Origin: G963422705 sp963422705
Lineage (GTDB): Bacteria; Poribacteria; WGA-4E; WGA-3G
Direction of reading: 5' to 3'
DNA: 64,000 bases
Assembly: GCA_963422705.1 (NCBI GenBank)
Contig: OY730443.1
Span: 1,364,001 to 1,428,000 of the forward strand
Positions 27,432-37,400 of this stretch are shown here, piece by piece (the stretch's first letter is position 1; each line of letters begins with the position of its first letter). Position numbers and translations under genes: made by a program. The notes beneath the pieces were generated by a model, which was not told the origin of the DNA, did not search any database, and worked only from the letters and a program-made list of their open reading frames with translations.

Positions 27432-28226
27432 TTACTCCGTGGAATCAGTAGCGTTAAGTGCGTTAGCTGCCTCGTCTTCTACGGAGGTTGCAAGACGATG
27501 GTGAAAGTGATGTCCAAAATAGAGTTCCCTCGCTATTGGGTTGTTGACGAGTTCTTGAGGGGTTCCTGATACCGTAATTTTCCCGTCTGCAATCAGGTAT
27601 GCCCTGTCAACAATGTCAAGTGTCTCAGACGCATTATGGTCCGTAATAAGAATACCCAAGTCGCGTGCCCGCAAATGTGCAATGAGTTGTTTAATATCGG
27701 CAATCGCGATTGGGTCGATACCAGAGAGCGGTTCATCAAGTAAAATAAATGCGGGCTCGGCAGCCAGCGCCCGGGCAATTTCAGCACGTCGTCTTTCACC
27801 ACCGGAAAGCGTATACGCTTTACGTTCTAAAAGCTCCGATATACCCAATTCTGCTGTCAATTCTTGAATACGCGATTCTCGTTCATGCTTGGGGACACGC
27901 TGAATTTCCAGAATTGCCTCTATATTCTTTCTAATCGTCAGTTTTCTGAAAATTGATGTCTCTTGCGCTAGGTAACCTATACCAAGTCGGGCGCGTTGGT
28001 ACATCGGCATAAAGGTAATATCCTTGCCACCGTAGGTAATTTTCCCTGAATTTGGCTGGATTAACCCGACTACCATGTAGAACGTTGTTGATTTGCCGGC
28101 GCCATTTGGCCCTAGCAACCCGACAATTTCACCCTGCTTAACGGATAAACTCACATCATTAACAACAAGTGCGCCGCGTCGCGTATAACGTTTTAAAAGG
28201 CTGTGTGTTTGGAGTTCTATCTCCAC
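27432..28226 (-). CDS. lptB: LPS export ABC transporter ATP-binding protein
   Basis: 264 residues, GTG start overlapping the TAG of lptA (TAGTG). Walker A GPNGAGKST, Q-loop YLAQETSIF, signature LSGGERRRAEIARALA, Walker B FILLDEPLSGIDP, H-loop ILITDHN. The short form, the LSGGERRR signature and the position between lptA and rpoN identify LptB. It powers LptFG in extracting LPS from the inner membrane; lptF and lptG are not in the window. A C-terminal extension of about 20 residues (LATSVEDEAANAL) is of unknown meaning. Confidence 0.95.
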   Translation of the reverse strand: MEIELQTHSLLKRYTRRGALVVNDVSLSVKQGEIVGLLGPNGAGKSTTFYMVVGLIQPNSGKITYGGKDITFMPMYQRARLGIGYLAQETSIFRKLTIRKNIEAILEIQRVPKHERESRIQELTAELGISELLERKAYTLSGGERRRAEIARALAAEPAFILLDEPLSGIDPIAIADIKQLIAHLRARDLGILITDHNASETLDIVDRAYLIADGKITVSGTPQELVNNPIARELYFGHHFHHRLATSVEDEAANALNATDSTE

Positions 28227-29290
28227 TAATTTTGTCCCGTCTCGTTTTCAGGTGTTTCCCTTGGCTCCTCTTCGGTATTTTCCGAGGGCTCTTCAGCAGC
28301 GTCTGCCTGTTCTTTATCTTCACCCTTATCTTCTAAGTTCTCTTCCCCTTTCGGTTCATCAACATTTTCAGGTAATTCATCTTTTTCATCTGTTGCAGCG
28401 TCGCTACTGCTCTCCTTGCTATTTCGTGTGGCATCTTTGTCCAAGCCATCTTCATCTTCTTCGTCAGTTTTTGATGCGGGCGTCTCTTTATTAATATCAT
28501 TACTCTTCTCGTCCGGTTCTGTCTGTGCATTTTCCTCAACAACCGGTTCTGCTTCTGTGACACGTACTTTAAACTTAACATCACCTTCAGCAAACTGTTT
28601 TCCGGTTGCCCGATTATAGGTGAAAAGTGTCGTTTCCAACCTATCTTTATTTTGGAGTACAACGACATCTTCTTTGAGAATAATCGTGTTTGTCAGGTGG
28701 TTCATAGTCGCATGTTCACAGGTTGCGAAGAGCTCTTCATCTCGAATTTCGACGTTCTTTTCTGCAATTGTCAGGACAGTTTTTCCTGTTTCCGGTTCTG
28801 TATGGAAAGTGACTTTGTCGGCGTGCAAGTACCCGGTAGTCCGTAATATTTTGACGTTTCCAGTAAGAATCGTTATTCCTCTTTTTTCATATCTTTCCAG
28901 ATTGTCTGCACTGCCGTTAATTTCCTCGCCTTCTTGCTCTCTCCCCTCGGGCACAGAATCAGGTAGCACCGTTTGATTATCTGCTTTTTGTGGTTGCGGA
29001 TTACCATCTTTAGTTTTTTCAGCAAGTTTCCGTTGACTCTCCGGGACATCAGATTTCTCTTCTGTATCATCGGAAGGAGTTTCTGTTTCAAGTTGAGTCA
29101 CTTCGTTGTTCTTTTTACCCTCTGAGGTATCTTCCGATTTTGCTGTAAGGGCTACAGAACCGACAAAGAGACATAAGAAACACGCGAAATAATAGATATG
29201 CCACGTATGACACTTTTTAATGTGTCTTAGCCAAGCGCACCACGATTGGTAAGTTTTCTGAATTTTATTCCAATTCATCTGTATTCTCAT
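28226..29290 (-). CDS. lptA: LptA/OstA-domain periplasmic LPS transport protein with long acidic extensions
   Basis: 354 residues. After a membrane segment (YYFACFLCLFVGSVAL, about 34-49) comes a charged linker. The OstA/LptA-type beta-strand core is at about 130-245 (ITILTGNVKILRTTGYLHAD, then LFATCEHATMNHLTNTIIL and FTYNRATGKQFAEGDVKF). The last 105 residues are an acidic low-complexity tail (DEEDEDGLDKDA, ENLEDKGEDKEQADAAEE). LptA normally has about 180 residues and bridges LptC to LptD in the periplasm. The position between lptC and lptB supports the name. The tails are unusual and could be a linker or ion-binding segment; this is inference. It overlaps lptC by a few codons. Confidence 0.8.
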   Translation of the reverse strand: MRIQMNWNKIQKTYQSWCAWLRHIKKCHTWHIYYFACFLCLFVGSVALTAKSEDTSEGKKNNEVTQLETETPSDDTEEKSDVPESQRKLAEKTKDGNPQPQKADNQTVLPDSVPEGREQEGEEINGSADNLERYEKRGITILTGNVKILRTTGYLHADKVTFHTEPETGKTVLTIAEKNVEIRDEELFATCEHATMNHLTNTIILKEDVVVLQNKDRLETTLFTYNRATGKQFAEGDVKFKVRVTEAEPVVEENAQTEPDEKSNDINKETPASKTDEEDEDGLDKDATRNSKESSSDAATDEKDELPENVDEPKGEENLEDKGEDKEQADAAEEPSENTEEEPRETPENETGQN

Positions 29291-29801
29291 CTTTCGGATA
29301 AATTCTGAATTGATTTTTCTCCATTTTCACGGTTTCAAGCGTCGGATTTGCTTGCATTTTAACACCAACCCAAGTGGAGTCACCCCGTACAACCGTTGCC
29401 TGATTCGGTGCGTATAAGCGCCCGGATTTGTTCCACCACTCGAGCGCTTCGGTGTATAATTTGCCATTTTCGCTGATTCCGGCGACATCACCGGATAGAT
29501 GCAAATTGTCTTTGTCTGCTCCTGTCAGAAAATGGATACCTTTTTTGCTGGTTAACCTGATGGCGAGGCGCCCATCCTCAAAAATTTCAACCGTTGGGTT
29601 TTTCACTTCAACAAAATCTTGGTGAAAAGAGGCGGCTGCATCGCCCACTAATGTCCATTTAAGGATACCGGCCTCGGTATGTTGTGTAGAAAACTGATTT
29701 AGTCTTTGTACAGGCGTAGCATCTGTGGGATCTGGTGTTGTTCTTTCGGTGGTCTTGCAACCTGTTGATACCAATGAAATAAGGCAAACGCTTACCCACA
29801 C
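29265..29801 (-). CDS. lptC: LptC-like lipoprotein of the LPS export system
   Basis: About 178 residues from a GTG at 29801; the frame runs upstream to 30014 inside the acyltransferase gene, but that start is improbable. A lipobox-like LISLVSTGCKTT follows at once, suggesting a lipoprotein. The core has LPS-transport beta-strand repeats (GILKWTLVGDAAASFHQDFV, PTVEIFEDGRLAIRLTSKKG, LHLSGDVAGISENGKLYTE). LptC sits on LptBFG and passes LPS to LptA; most LptC have a membrane anchor rather than a lipid. The start remains uncertain: the hydrophobic segment lacks a positive N-terminus. Confidence 0.7.
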   Translation of the reverse strand: MWVSVCLISLVSTGCKTTERTTPDPTDATPVQRLNQFSTQHTEAGILKWTLVGDAAASFHQDFVEVKNPTVEIFEDGRLAIRLTSKKGIHFLTGADKDNLHLSGDVAGISENGKLYTEALEWWNKSGRLYAPNQATVVRGDSTWVGVKMQANPTLETVKMEKNQFRIYPKDENTDELE

Positions 29802-29829
29802 CTGACATAGGATGGCCCCAAAAGGGCAT

Positions 29830-30714
29830 CTAGCATCTGATATTTGGACGGGTTTTCCATCGTTTATGCATCCAAATCCACTGTTCCGGGTATCTACGGA
29901 TGTAGGATTCAATAATTTGGGTAAATTTTTGCGTATTAATAACAAATTCTTCCTCTCTCCCGGCCGCGCGTTGCAACGCCAAAGGCGGTTCAATGATCGC
30001 GCGATGGGAGCCATCGGACTGACGAATAATAAAAGAGGGGAGAATCACCGCCCCCGTTTTAAGCGCAATGGCAATAGGACTATATGGTGTATAGGCGAGC
30101 CGCCCAAAAAAATCAACAAATACACCGTTAACTCGCGTATCCACATCCGCGACAATCCCAAGCAACTCGTTGCGTTTGAGACAGCGAAGCGCGCTCCGTA
30201 AGCCGCTGTTCCTGTCAAGCGTCGCATATCCTGCCTGCTCACGATAAGATTGGACCAAAATGTTTAACCGTGCTGAACGCAACTCGCGCACGATTGGTGT
30301 CAACGGTGCCACATGCGCAGAAATGCTTGCCGCCAGCAGTTCCCAATTCCCAAAGTGCCCCGTCAGGATAATCGCGCCTTTCCCGCGCGCGAGTGCTTCT
30401 TTGACATGCGATGCACCCTCAAACGTGACATAGTCCTGAAAATGGCCAGCACGCATCCGCGGAAACCGAAGGAATTCTACCACTGTCTTCCCAAGATTTT
30501 CAAAACAGCTTTTCACCAGAGAACGGACACGGCGGCAACTCGATAAGTTTAGACTACGTTCAAGTTGTTCACAAGCAACAGCACGCTCCCCAGCCGCTAA
30601 CCAGAACGCTAATCTTCCTAAGCAACCACCGAAACCTAATGCAACCGAATGTGGCAAAAACCGGACGAATGAACCTATCATTTTAGCGGCAAATTCATAA
30701 CACCAATCCTTCAT
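29830..30714 (-). CDS. Lysophospholipid acyltransferase family (LpxL/HtrB-like lipid A acyltransferase)
   Basis: 294 residues with an N-terminal hydrophobic segment (LGFGGCLGRLAFWLAAGE). The acyltransferase motif GHFGNWE (HxxxxE) is at about 117-123, followed by later blocks (LGIVADVDTRVNGVFVDFFG and PEQWIWMHKRW near the C-terminus). This matches the LpxL/LpxM branch, which adds secondary acyl chains to lipid A at the inner membrane. First gene of the leftward lptC-lptA-lptB-rpoN block; a promoter lies directly upstream. Confidence 0.85.
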   Translation of the reverse strand: MKDWCYEFAAKMIGSFVRFLPHSVALGFGGCLGRLAFWLAAGERAVACEQLERSLNLSSCRRVRSLVKSCFENLGKTVVEFLRFPRMRAGHFQDYVTFEGASHVKEALARGKGAIILTGHFGNWELLAASISAHVAPLTPIVRELRSARLNILVQSYREQAGYATLDRNSGLRSALRCLKRNELLGIVADVDTRVNGVFVDFFGRLAYTPYSPIAIALKTGAVILPSFIIRQSDGSHRAIIEPPLALQRAAGREEEFVINTQKFTQIIESYIRRYPEQWIWMHKRWKTRPNIRC

Positions 30715-30723
30715 TATTAAAAT

Positions 30724-30752
30724 AGTATAGCAAACTTGAACTGCAATTGCAA
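30724..30752 (-). promoter_or_regulatory. Promoter candidate for the lpx-lpt-rpoN operon
   Basis: Minus strand TTGCAA (30752-30747), a 17-base spacer, TATACT (30729-30724) preceded by TTTGC. The -10 lies only about 10 bases before the ATG at 30714, so transcription would start at or close to the start codon, giving an almost leaderless mRNA. This fits the absence of a Shine-Dalgarno there. Confidence 0.45.
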
Positions 30753-30869
30753 ATGAAATTTTACTGTTTGTTTCAAAATCTAAGGCGTTTCTTTAATATT
30801 TAACATCGCTTGCATTTCATCTGCTTCCTATACGATACAGGGCAAGAATTTCTCGCCGATATGAGCAGC

Positions 30870-31649
30870 TTACTCTTTGGAAGCCACGGTTTTTTCTGCC
30901 TTGTTCAGAAATGGGCTCAGTAAATCAATCGGAATCGGAAAGACAACGGTTGAATTTTTCTCTGCACTCACCTCTACTAACGCTTGAAGGAATCTGAGTT
31001 GCACAGCTGTTGGAGTTTCGCTTAGGACATGTGCGGCATCAGTTAAGGTGTGCGCGGACTCCAATTCACCTTGGGCGTGTGTCACCTTGGCGCGTCGTTC
31101 ACGTTCCGCTTCTGCCTGTTTTGCCATCGCGCGCTGCATCTCTACCGGCAGGTCAACATGCTTAATTTCCATGGCCATGACTTCAATACCCCACGGTTGG
31201 CACTGTCTTTTAATGATGCCCTCCAGGTCTTGATTAAGTTTTTCGCGTTCAGAGAGCAAATCATCGAGTTCGGCGCGGCCCAATGCACTCCGGAGGGTAG
31301 TTTGTGCGACTTGTGAGATGGCGAAGCCGAAGTCTTCGACTTCGATTACAGCCCTATCCGGTTCTGTTACCCTGAAGGTGAGAACGGCGTTAACACTGAC
31401 AGAGACGTTGTCTTTTGTAATAATATCTTGCGGCGTAACATCGTTGACGATAACGCGGAGACTGATTTTTTGCATCCGTTCAATCCAGAACGGCATCATG
31501 AGCACGAACCCGGGGCCGCGGGTGCTGGTTAATCTGCCGAGTCGGAAGATGACACCGCGCTCATACTCTTTAAGGATTCTGATGCTTGTGGCGAGCATGA
31601 TGATGACAACAATGCCGATAGCGGCATAAAGTGGAGAAATCTGTAGCAT
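30870..31649 (-). CDS. SPFH-domain membrane protein (slipin/stomatin-like)
   Basis: 259 residues. N-terminal membrane helix (ISPLYAAIGIVVIIMLATSI), then the SPFH/band 7 domain: EYERGVIFRLGRLTSTRGPG and SVSVNAVLTFRVTEPDRAV. A helical coiled-coil stretch with AMAKQAEAERERRAKVTHAQGE follows. This matches bacterial slipins, which form large membrane rings. They commonly pair with an NfeD-type protein, but here none is adjacent; the NfeD genes are about 25 kb away beside the flotillin-like pair. Starts after AAGGAAAC. Monocistronic as far as visible. Confidence 0.9.
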   Translation of the reverse strand: MLQISPLYAAIGIVVIIMLATSIRILKEYERGVIFRLGRLTSTRGPGFVLMMPFWIERMQKISLRVIVNDVTPQDIITKDNVSVSVNAVLTFRVTEPDRAVIEVEDFGFAISQVAQTTLRSALGRAELDDLLSEREKLNQDLEGIIKRQCQPWGIEVMAMEIKHVDLPVEMQRAMAKQAEAERERRAKVTHAQGELESAHTLTDAAHVLSETPTAVQLRFLQALVEVSAEKNSTVVFPIPIDLLSPFLNKAEKTVASKE

Positions 31650-31729
31650 ATTTTGTTTCCTTTTTTACGGAGAACGAAATGGTTCTGTTCTACCAAGCTA
31701 GAACTTTGCCGAGTTCACCGTGATTGCGG

Positions 31730-32752
31730 TTAAGGTGTAGTCGTAATTTCCTGAACTTTCTCGAAAAAGGCGCATTTTCTGGGCGTGTTGATTTTCCATT
31801 GTACTGGCACAGACTGATACCCATTGTGATAGTCGTTTTCGCCCGGGTCAAAGTAGCCCCAAGATGCGTATTGGGTGACGGCGGCGATAAAGTTGTTAAA
31901 GCATTTATCAAAATCAAAATGGTCATCTTCGTTGAAGAGAATGGGCATCGGGCGATATCCGCGGACTTGTCGCGTTTGCTGCACCATCTCAACGATGCGA
32001 TTCGAATCGTGCACGCCGTTACCGTGGACAAGCAAAAAGTCTGAGGTGCTGACAACGTTTTCGAACGGGACGCGTCCACCGCCGTAGCTGGTGCCGACGA
32101 GGAATCTTCTACCGTTGCGCAGTGTAGCTTTGATGTGTTCGATGAGTTCATGCACGCGCTCCGGTTTCAGAATTCCATGCGAGTATCGAACGTTACATTC
32201 GTTGTTCACCTCGATGATGACGTTGGTATACCCTTGTTCAAAGAGCCAGTGGGTGATGTTATCGGTAGCGCGTATTACGGCTGCTTCATCGGTAATACGG
32301 TAATCCTGTCCAAAGTAGAAGTAGCCAAGGATGACAACCATACCGAGTTCATCAGCGAGATTGATGATGCGCTCAAGTCGAGATAGGTATTCAGGATTGA
32401 GACTTCCATCCGCCTCAATACCTGAATTGTGCCAAGGTTGCGCTTTAGAGTAGCCTTCTGGGCTTCCGCCCTGCAGATTTATGGTGAAGGCGAGGAGCCC
32501 GTAAGAACGCCATTTAGGCATCGCGGTGAGAAATTCTCGGGTATTTCGCTCCGCATCCCATTCGCCGGTGTCAGGGTATTCCCACCGATGGATAGTCTCG
32601 GGATTTCTGTCATCAAAAATACCTTGAACCATGCGGCTATTGAGGAGCAATCCTTCAATCTTATGTCCTCGATATGTACGTCCTTTATAGGTAATTTTTC
32701 CGTTGATATAGAATGCATCATCAACGATGCTAACAGTTGTATGGCGTATCAT
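31730..32752 (-). CDS. Glycoside hydrolase-like TIM-barrel protein (clan GH-A-like)
   Basis: 340 residues without signal peptide. It begins with a beta-strand segment with FYINGKITYKGRTYRGHKI, then a barrel with LADELGMVVILGYFYFGQD. IIEVNNECN has an NE acid/base pattern, and ILFNEDDHF a possible nucleophile Glu on a late strand. This spacing is the usual one for clan GH-A glycosidases (cellulase-like). I do not recognise the exact family. The substrate is probably a beta-linked oligosaccharide; loss of catalytic use cannot be excluded. Transcribed just downstream of the GH3 gene on the same strand (10-base gap), so the two may form one operon. Confidence 0.65.
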   Translation of the reverse strand: MIRHTTVSIVDDAFYINGKITYKGRTYRGHKIEGLLLNSRMVQGIFDDRNPETIHRWEYPDTGEWDAERNTREFLTAMPKWRSYGLLAFTINLQGGSPEGYSKAQPWHNSGIEADGSLNPEYLSRLERIINLADELGMVVILGYFYFGQDYRITDEAAVIRATDNITHWLFEQGYTNVIIEVNNECNVRYSHGILKPERVHELIEHIKATLRNGRRFLVGTSYGGGRVPFENVVSTSDFLLVHGNGVHDSNRIVEMVQQTRQVRGYRPMPILFNEDDHFDFDKCFNNFIAAVTQYASWGYFDPGENDYHNGYQSVPVQWKINTPRKCAFFEKVQEITTTP

Positions 32753-32762
32753 GGTAATCCTT

Positions 32763-34439
32763 TCACTTTTTTTCAGGGAATCCGGGGAAATCCGGTTTCA
32801 GAATTGTAACCGGTAGTTTGCCAGTACTCTGTTTTTTTCCTAATAGCACTTCCACTGCGGCAAACACGGAAATGTAATTTCCATTGTAGGCGGCGATTGT
32901 AGCAGCAACGTCCGGACATTCCCCTAACAGATAGGGAGATGCCAACGAGACAACAGCGATGGGCGTTGATGTCTTTTGGCTGAGTTGGTGAATGAGTTGG
33001 GCTTGCTGCACATTGATAATTCCTGCAACGATGACAGACACACCGCGTGTCACTTTTACCAAGTGCGGGAGGAATATCTCAAATTTAACCTGTTGCAGAA
33101 TGGGGACGGGTATAATGTGAGAAATATCCGTGTGTGCCTTGAGGAATGTATTCGTGAACAGACGCGAAGGGCTAATGAGGGCGACGGATTCTTGCGAGTT
33201 CTCCGTTTTTAACGGGAGCGTGTTGTTTCGGTTTTTAGCAACGGTTATTGCTTGCTTCGCAATAGTTTGTGCAATATCACGATGCTGCGAGCTTCCAACA
33301 CGTTCAAAATTCCTATGTAGCTGATATTCAAAAGTGCCGAGAGTTCTTTTAGCGGTTAAGATACGTCGTACCGATTCGTCAAGGCGGTTCGATGAGATTT
33401 TGCCGCGTCGAACAGCGTTCCGGAGCGCGTTGTAAGCCTCCTGCTGCTTCTTGAGGTTCCACGGGACGAGGACGATGTCTGCACCCGCTTGAACTGCCAT
33501 GACTGATGCACGTCCTGTCTGATAGTGCCTATCAATCGCTTTCATCTCCAAATCGTCTGTGACGATAAGTCCCTTAAAACCGAGCTGCTCGCGAAGAAGT
33601 CCGGTGAGAATTGCGTGCGATAATGTCGCCGGCACCTCTCTATCCAGCGCGGGATAGAGGATATGGGCGGACATGATGGCAGCAACTTGGGCATCAATTG
33701 CGGCGCGAAAAGGGGCGAGTTCAACCGTATTCAGTCGTTTTATGTCATGGCTAACAGTCGGCAGTTTTCTATGAGTATCTATGTGGGTATCACCGTGTCC
33801 GGGGAAATGTTTGGCGGCAGCAAGCACGTTGTGACGTTGCAAGCCGCGGATATAAGCGGTACCGAGTTCTGAAACAAGTTCCGGCGATTCACCGTAGGCG
33901 CAGGTACCAATCACCGGGTTATGCGGGTTGTTATTAACATCCAGGACAGGTGCGAAATTGATGTTAACCCCAACCGATGCCAATTCAACTCCTGTTAATT
34001 CACCCGCCTGTTCCGCCAACCTTTTATCGCGTGTCGCCCCTAACGCCATGTTTCCGGGGAGTATGGTGGCACCTTTTTTCAGTCGAGTGACGATTCCACC
34101 CTCCTGGTCGATAGCGATAAATAATGGAATGCGGTTCGGGTTTTGCTGCGTGACAAGTTGGAGCTCCTTCGTGAGTCCTGCCACTTGTTCCGGCGTTTCA
34201 ATGTTTCTAGCGTAGAGGATGATGCCCCCAGAGAAACGTTTGGTAATGTGTGCTTTGACGACATTGCTGACTTGTTTACCACCAAAACCTACCATGAGCA
34301 GTTGCCCAACTTTTTCGTCAACAGACATTTTGTCAATAAGCGTATCTATTTCCGAATTTTTGTCGGCAGCAGCTTGGTATCCCATCGACAAAAAGAGGAT
34401 GAAGGATGCAGATAAGTGTAAGATATGACTGAAACGCAC
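32763..34439 (-). CDS. nagZ: Glycoside hydrolase family 3, beta-N-acetylhexosaminidase (NagZ-like)
   Basis: 558 residues with a signal peptide (HILHLSASFILFLSMGYQAAA). It contains the NagZ signature AAKHFPGHGDTHIDTHRKLP with the His-Asp dyad, plus GLIVTDDLEMKAID carrying the nucleophile Asp. A C-terminal domain of about 180 residues follows. It removes N-acetylglucosamine from muropeptides or chitin-type oligomers. The signal peptide and extra domain suggest an exported enzyme, unlike the short cytoplasmic NagZ of E. coli. GTG start at 34439 with GGAGG. Likely part of the same transcript as the glycosidase-like gene downstream. Confidence 0.88.
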   Translation of the reverse strand: MRFSHILHLSASFILFLSMGYQAAADKNSEIDTLIDKMSVDEKVGQLLMVGFGGKQVSNVVKAHITKRFSGGIILYARNIETPEQVAGLTKELQLVTQQNPNRIPLFIAIDQEGGIVTRLKKGATILPGNMALGATRDKRLAEQAGELTGVELASVGVNINFAPVLDVNNNPHNPVIGTCAYGESPELVSELGTAYIRGLQRHNVLAAAKHFPGHGDTHIDTHRKLPTVSHDIKRLNTVELAPFRAAIDAQVAAIMSAHILYPALDREVPATLSHAILTGLLREQLGFKGLIVTDDLEMKAIDRHYQTGRASVMAVQAGADIVLVPWNLKKQQEAYNALRNAVRRGKISSNRLDESVRRILTAKRTLGTFEYQLHRNFERVGSSQHRDIAQTIAKQAITVAKNRNNTLPLKTENSQESVALISPSRLFTNTFLKAHTDISHIIPVPILQQVKFEIFLPHLVKVTRGVSVIVAGIINVQQAQLIHQLSQKTSTPIAVVSLASPYLLGECPDVAATIAAYNGNYISVFAAVEVLLGKKQSTGKLPVTILKPDFPGFPEKK

Positions 34440-34460
34440 TTTTACCTCCGTTGAATGCCA

Positions 34461-37400
34461 TCACTCTGTTTTCTGTGAGAGTGCCCTGAAATATTGTCGG
34501 AGTTGTTCCCGATATTGGAATGGGAGGCTTTCGACTTCGGCTGCATTCGGGGTAGTCTCTAATTTTCTAACAATTTCAAGCAGTTTGGGGTGAAGCGGTG
34601 GCACCTCTTGCGGTACGGCGTTTGGCGTTTTCGCAATTTGTGCTTTGCGTTGCTTACCGACATCCCGTTTTTGTAGTGACTTTAAGCTGTCCAACATCCG
34701 GGTTAAAATCTGTCGTTGTTTTTCGAGTACCGATTCATCCAATTTGCCTTGTTGAAGCCGTTTCTCAACTTCTGTCATCTCCCCAGCGACTTCGTTGAGG
34801 TTCCCGAGCATTTCGGACATCTCGTCAGCCATTTCAGCGAGACGTTCCATCCCTTCACGGATGAGTTGCTGTTGCCCAGCAAGCTGGCTGAGCATCTGTT
34901 GGAGTCCGGGGGTTTGTCCTTGTTGCCGCATCTGCTGACTTAACTGTTGGGACATCTCGTTCAACTGTTCTTGGCCCGCTGCAAGTTGTTGCAGCTGCTC
35001 CAACATGTTTTCCAATCCGCCCGCCCCCATCTGTTGATTCATTTCTCCCATCGTATCCAGAAGTTGAAAGATTGCATGATTAATATCGGCAAGAGCGTTA
35101 CGTTGAATAGGGAGGGCGAGGTGTGGTTGCCTGTCTTCGAGCGCGCGTGCTGCGCGTACCAGTGCGTCATTTGAAGCGTTAAGCTGCCACACAATTTCCG
35201 GCGGTACTAGCATTTGTCTTGTACCGAGTTCCCATAGCTGCGTTGCAAGTTGCGAGATGCCCGCTGCTGTACTCAGCTCATCAGCAGCAAGTTGTTGCAT
35301 CCGCTGGATTTCCCGCGGAATGTAAGCGGAGTCTTCAGGAACAAGAAGCCCCCCGGTCTGATTGATGACGTTCTCGTGTAAGTGTGAAAGTTGCAGTGCG
35401 CTTGAAACCGCTTGCTGCATGACGGCTTGCGCTTCATTGGCGTTCGCCCCTTCCATGAATTCCAGTGCGTTATCCAAGCCTTGTGCGAGCTCTGACAACG
35501 TTCGTTCTGCTTCCCGCCCAGAGTCGAGTGCTTGTTCGGTTTGTGCTTGGCGGAGGCGATTACCGGTTGTTTGGAGGGCTTCGCCGAGTTTTTGCTCGTT
35601 CGCAAACTGGTTAAGCCGCAAGATTTCCTCTGAGAGTCTCCCAATTTGCGGCGGGGTATTCTCTCGATTTTGTGCGAGCTTGCCCATATCGCTCCCAAGT
35701 CTCTCCAAGTTTTCTTGGAGGCGCGTAACTTCATTCCCAATTCTGTCTTCTTTTTCCGCCAAAGCGGTTTCCAGTGGCGTACTGCGCTCAGTCCCCCCTT
35801 CAGATGTTGCTTTAGCCTCGGATACTGGCGGCGTGTTTTGGGGGAGAAGTAGGTTCTCTAACGTCTCCATCAGCCCCTTTTGTTGTTCTGCGAGGGCTTC
35901 CGCTTGTTTGACAGCGGCTTCAAGTTCTTGTTGCAAGAGGAGTTGTTCATAGAGGGACTTAGCGCGTTCAAGTTGTTGCAAGAACTGTTCTTGACTGACA
36001 TTCGCCTCCATGAGTGCTTTTTCCTGCGCCGTGAATTCCTGCTTCGCTAATGCCTCAGATAGCTTTTCCAAAAGTGCTTTGTGCTCTTCAGAGAGTGCCT
36101 CTTCCATTAATGCCTGCAGTTCTTGATATTTCTGGAGTGTTTTCCGATCGAAGAGTTGATTCTCTTCCATATCCACCGTCGTCCCCTTCATTTCTTCAAG
36201 AAGCTTCGACGCTGTTGCCTCAATCTGCTTCTGAGCCTCGAGCACCTGTTCCAGGAGGTTCTCATCGTTGAAGGTGAGTTCGTGACGCTTCCGTATCTGA
36301 TTTAACAGCGTTTCGACTAAGCCGGTGGCTTCCGCTTGTTCGTCAAACAGTTCTTCAAACCCCTGTTTTTCTGTCCGTTGTTCAGCCGCGACAGTCTCGT
36401 ATAGTTCGGAGAGGGAGGGAAAACGAAGGGTGTGGATTTGCGATGTGCCCGTATTGGGGCCAGAGACATCATCCGAGTCGATGGCTTCAACGTAATAGGC
36501 GAGGGTTTCCCCCGGAAACAGTCCGACCGGTTCAACATCCCATGTGTACGTGAGAAAGACGTTGTACTGCGCAGGGTGCCAAGCTTTCAAGGGCACCTTC
36601 ACTTTTTCCACCACTTCCCTTTCAACCCAATAGACAAGTTGAAGTTTTTGAACCCCGTAGTCGTCCGTTGCCTCAACTTTTAGCGGTACTAACATAGCAT
36701 CGCCCAGAACAGTTTCCCGCGCCGGTTCAACGATATCCACGGAAGGTTCCCGGTCTTTTAGCACTTGGAGTGCCCATTGGATAGGCGTGCGATTTGAGGT
36801 GCTGCCATCACGGGCAAGCAAATGAATTTGATAGGTACCGCTGCGCTGCGCAAGGAATGTTCCGTGTAGTGTTGTTTCCCCTTCATCTGTATCTGTCAAT
36901 TTTAGGGGGAGCACGCGGCCATTATCAAATTTTAGAGATGTTTCAGTGAGCAGTTGATTACTGGTTCCCGTGAACACGATTTCTGTCCCGTAGAGCGCCT
37001 GAATATCACCAATGTTCGCTGGCATCGTCTGTGAAGGAAGTTGTGTATAAGCCGGCGCGTTAAGTTGGAGTTGGAAATGCTTGACGACGGGCTCATGGGC
37101 TACGGTAATCTGGTATCTTTCAGAGGCAATCTCTTTTGTCTGAATAAAGTATTGTAAAGAACGGTTGACATTTTCAATCGTTGCGCCATAACGTATTTCA
37201 GTGGGACTTTGATACATGGCGAGGAATTGCAAGTCTGCTATGTCCTCCGTTTCAGTGTTAACATCAGTCCCTTGTACAACGCGATAGTAAAGTTCGACGG
37301 TTGCATCGAGATGCCCGCGGACATTTGCGGTAATCGTCACATCTGTTCCACGTTCAATCTGGATGTTACCAGGCTGAACGTCGTCAATTTGGGTACTCAG

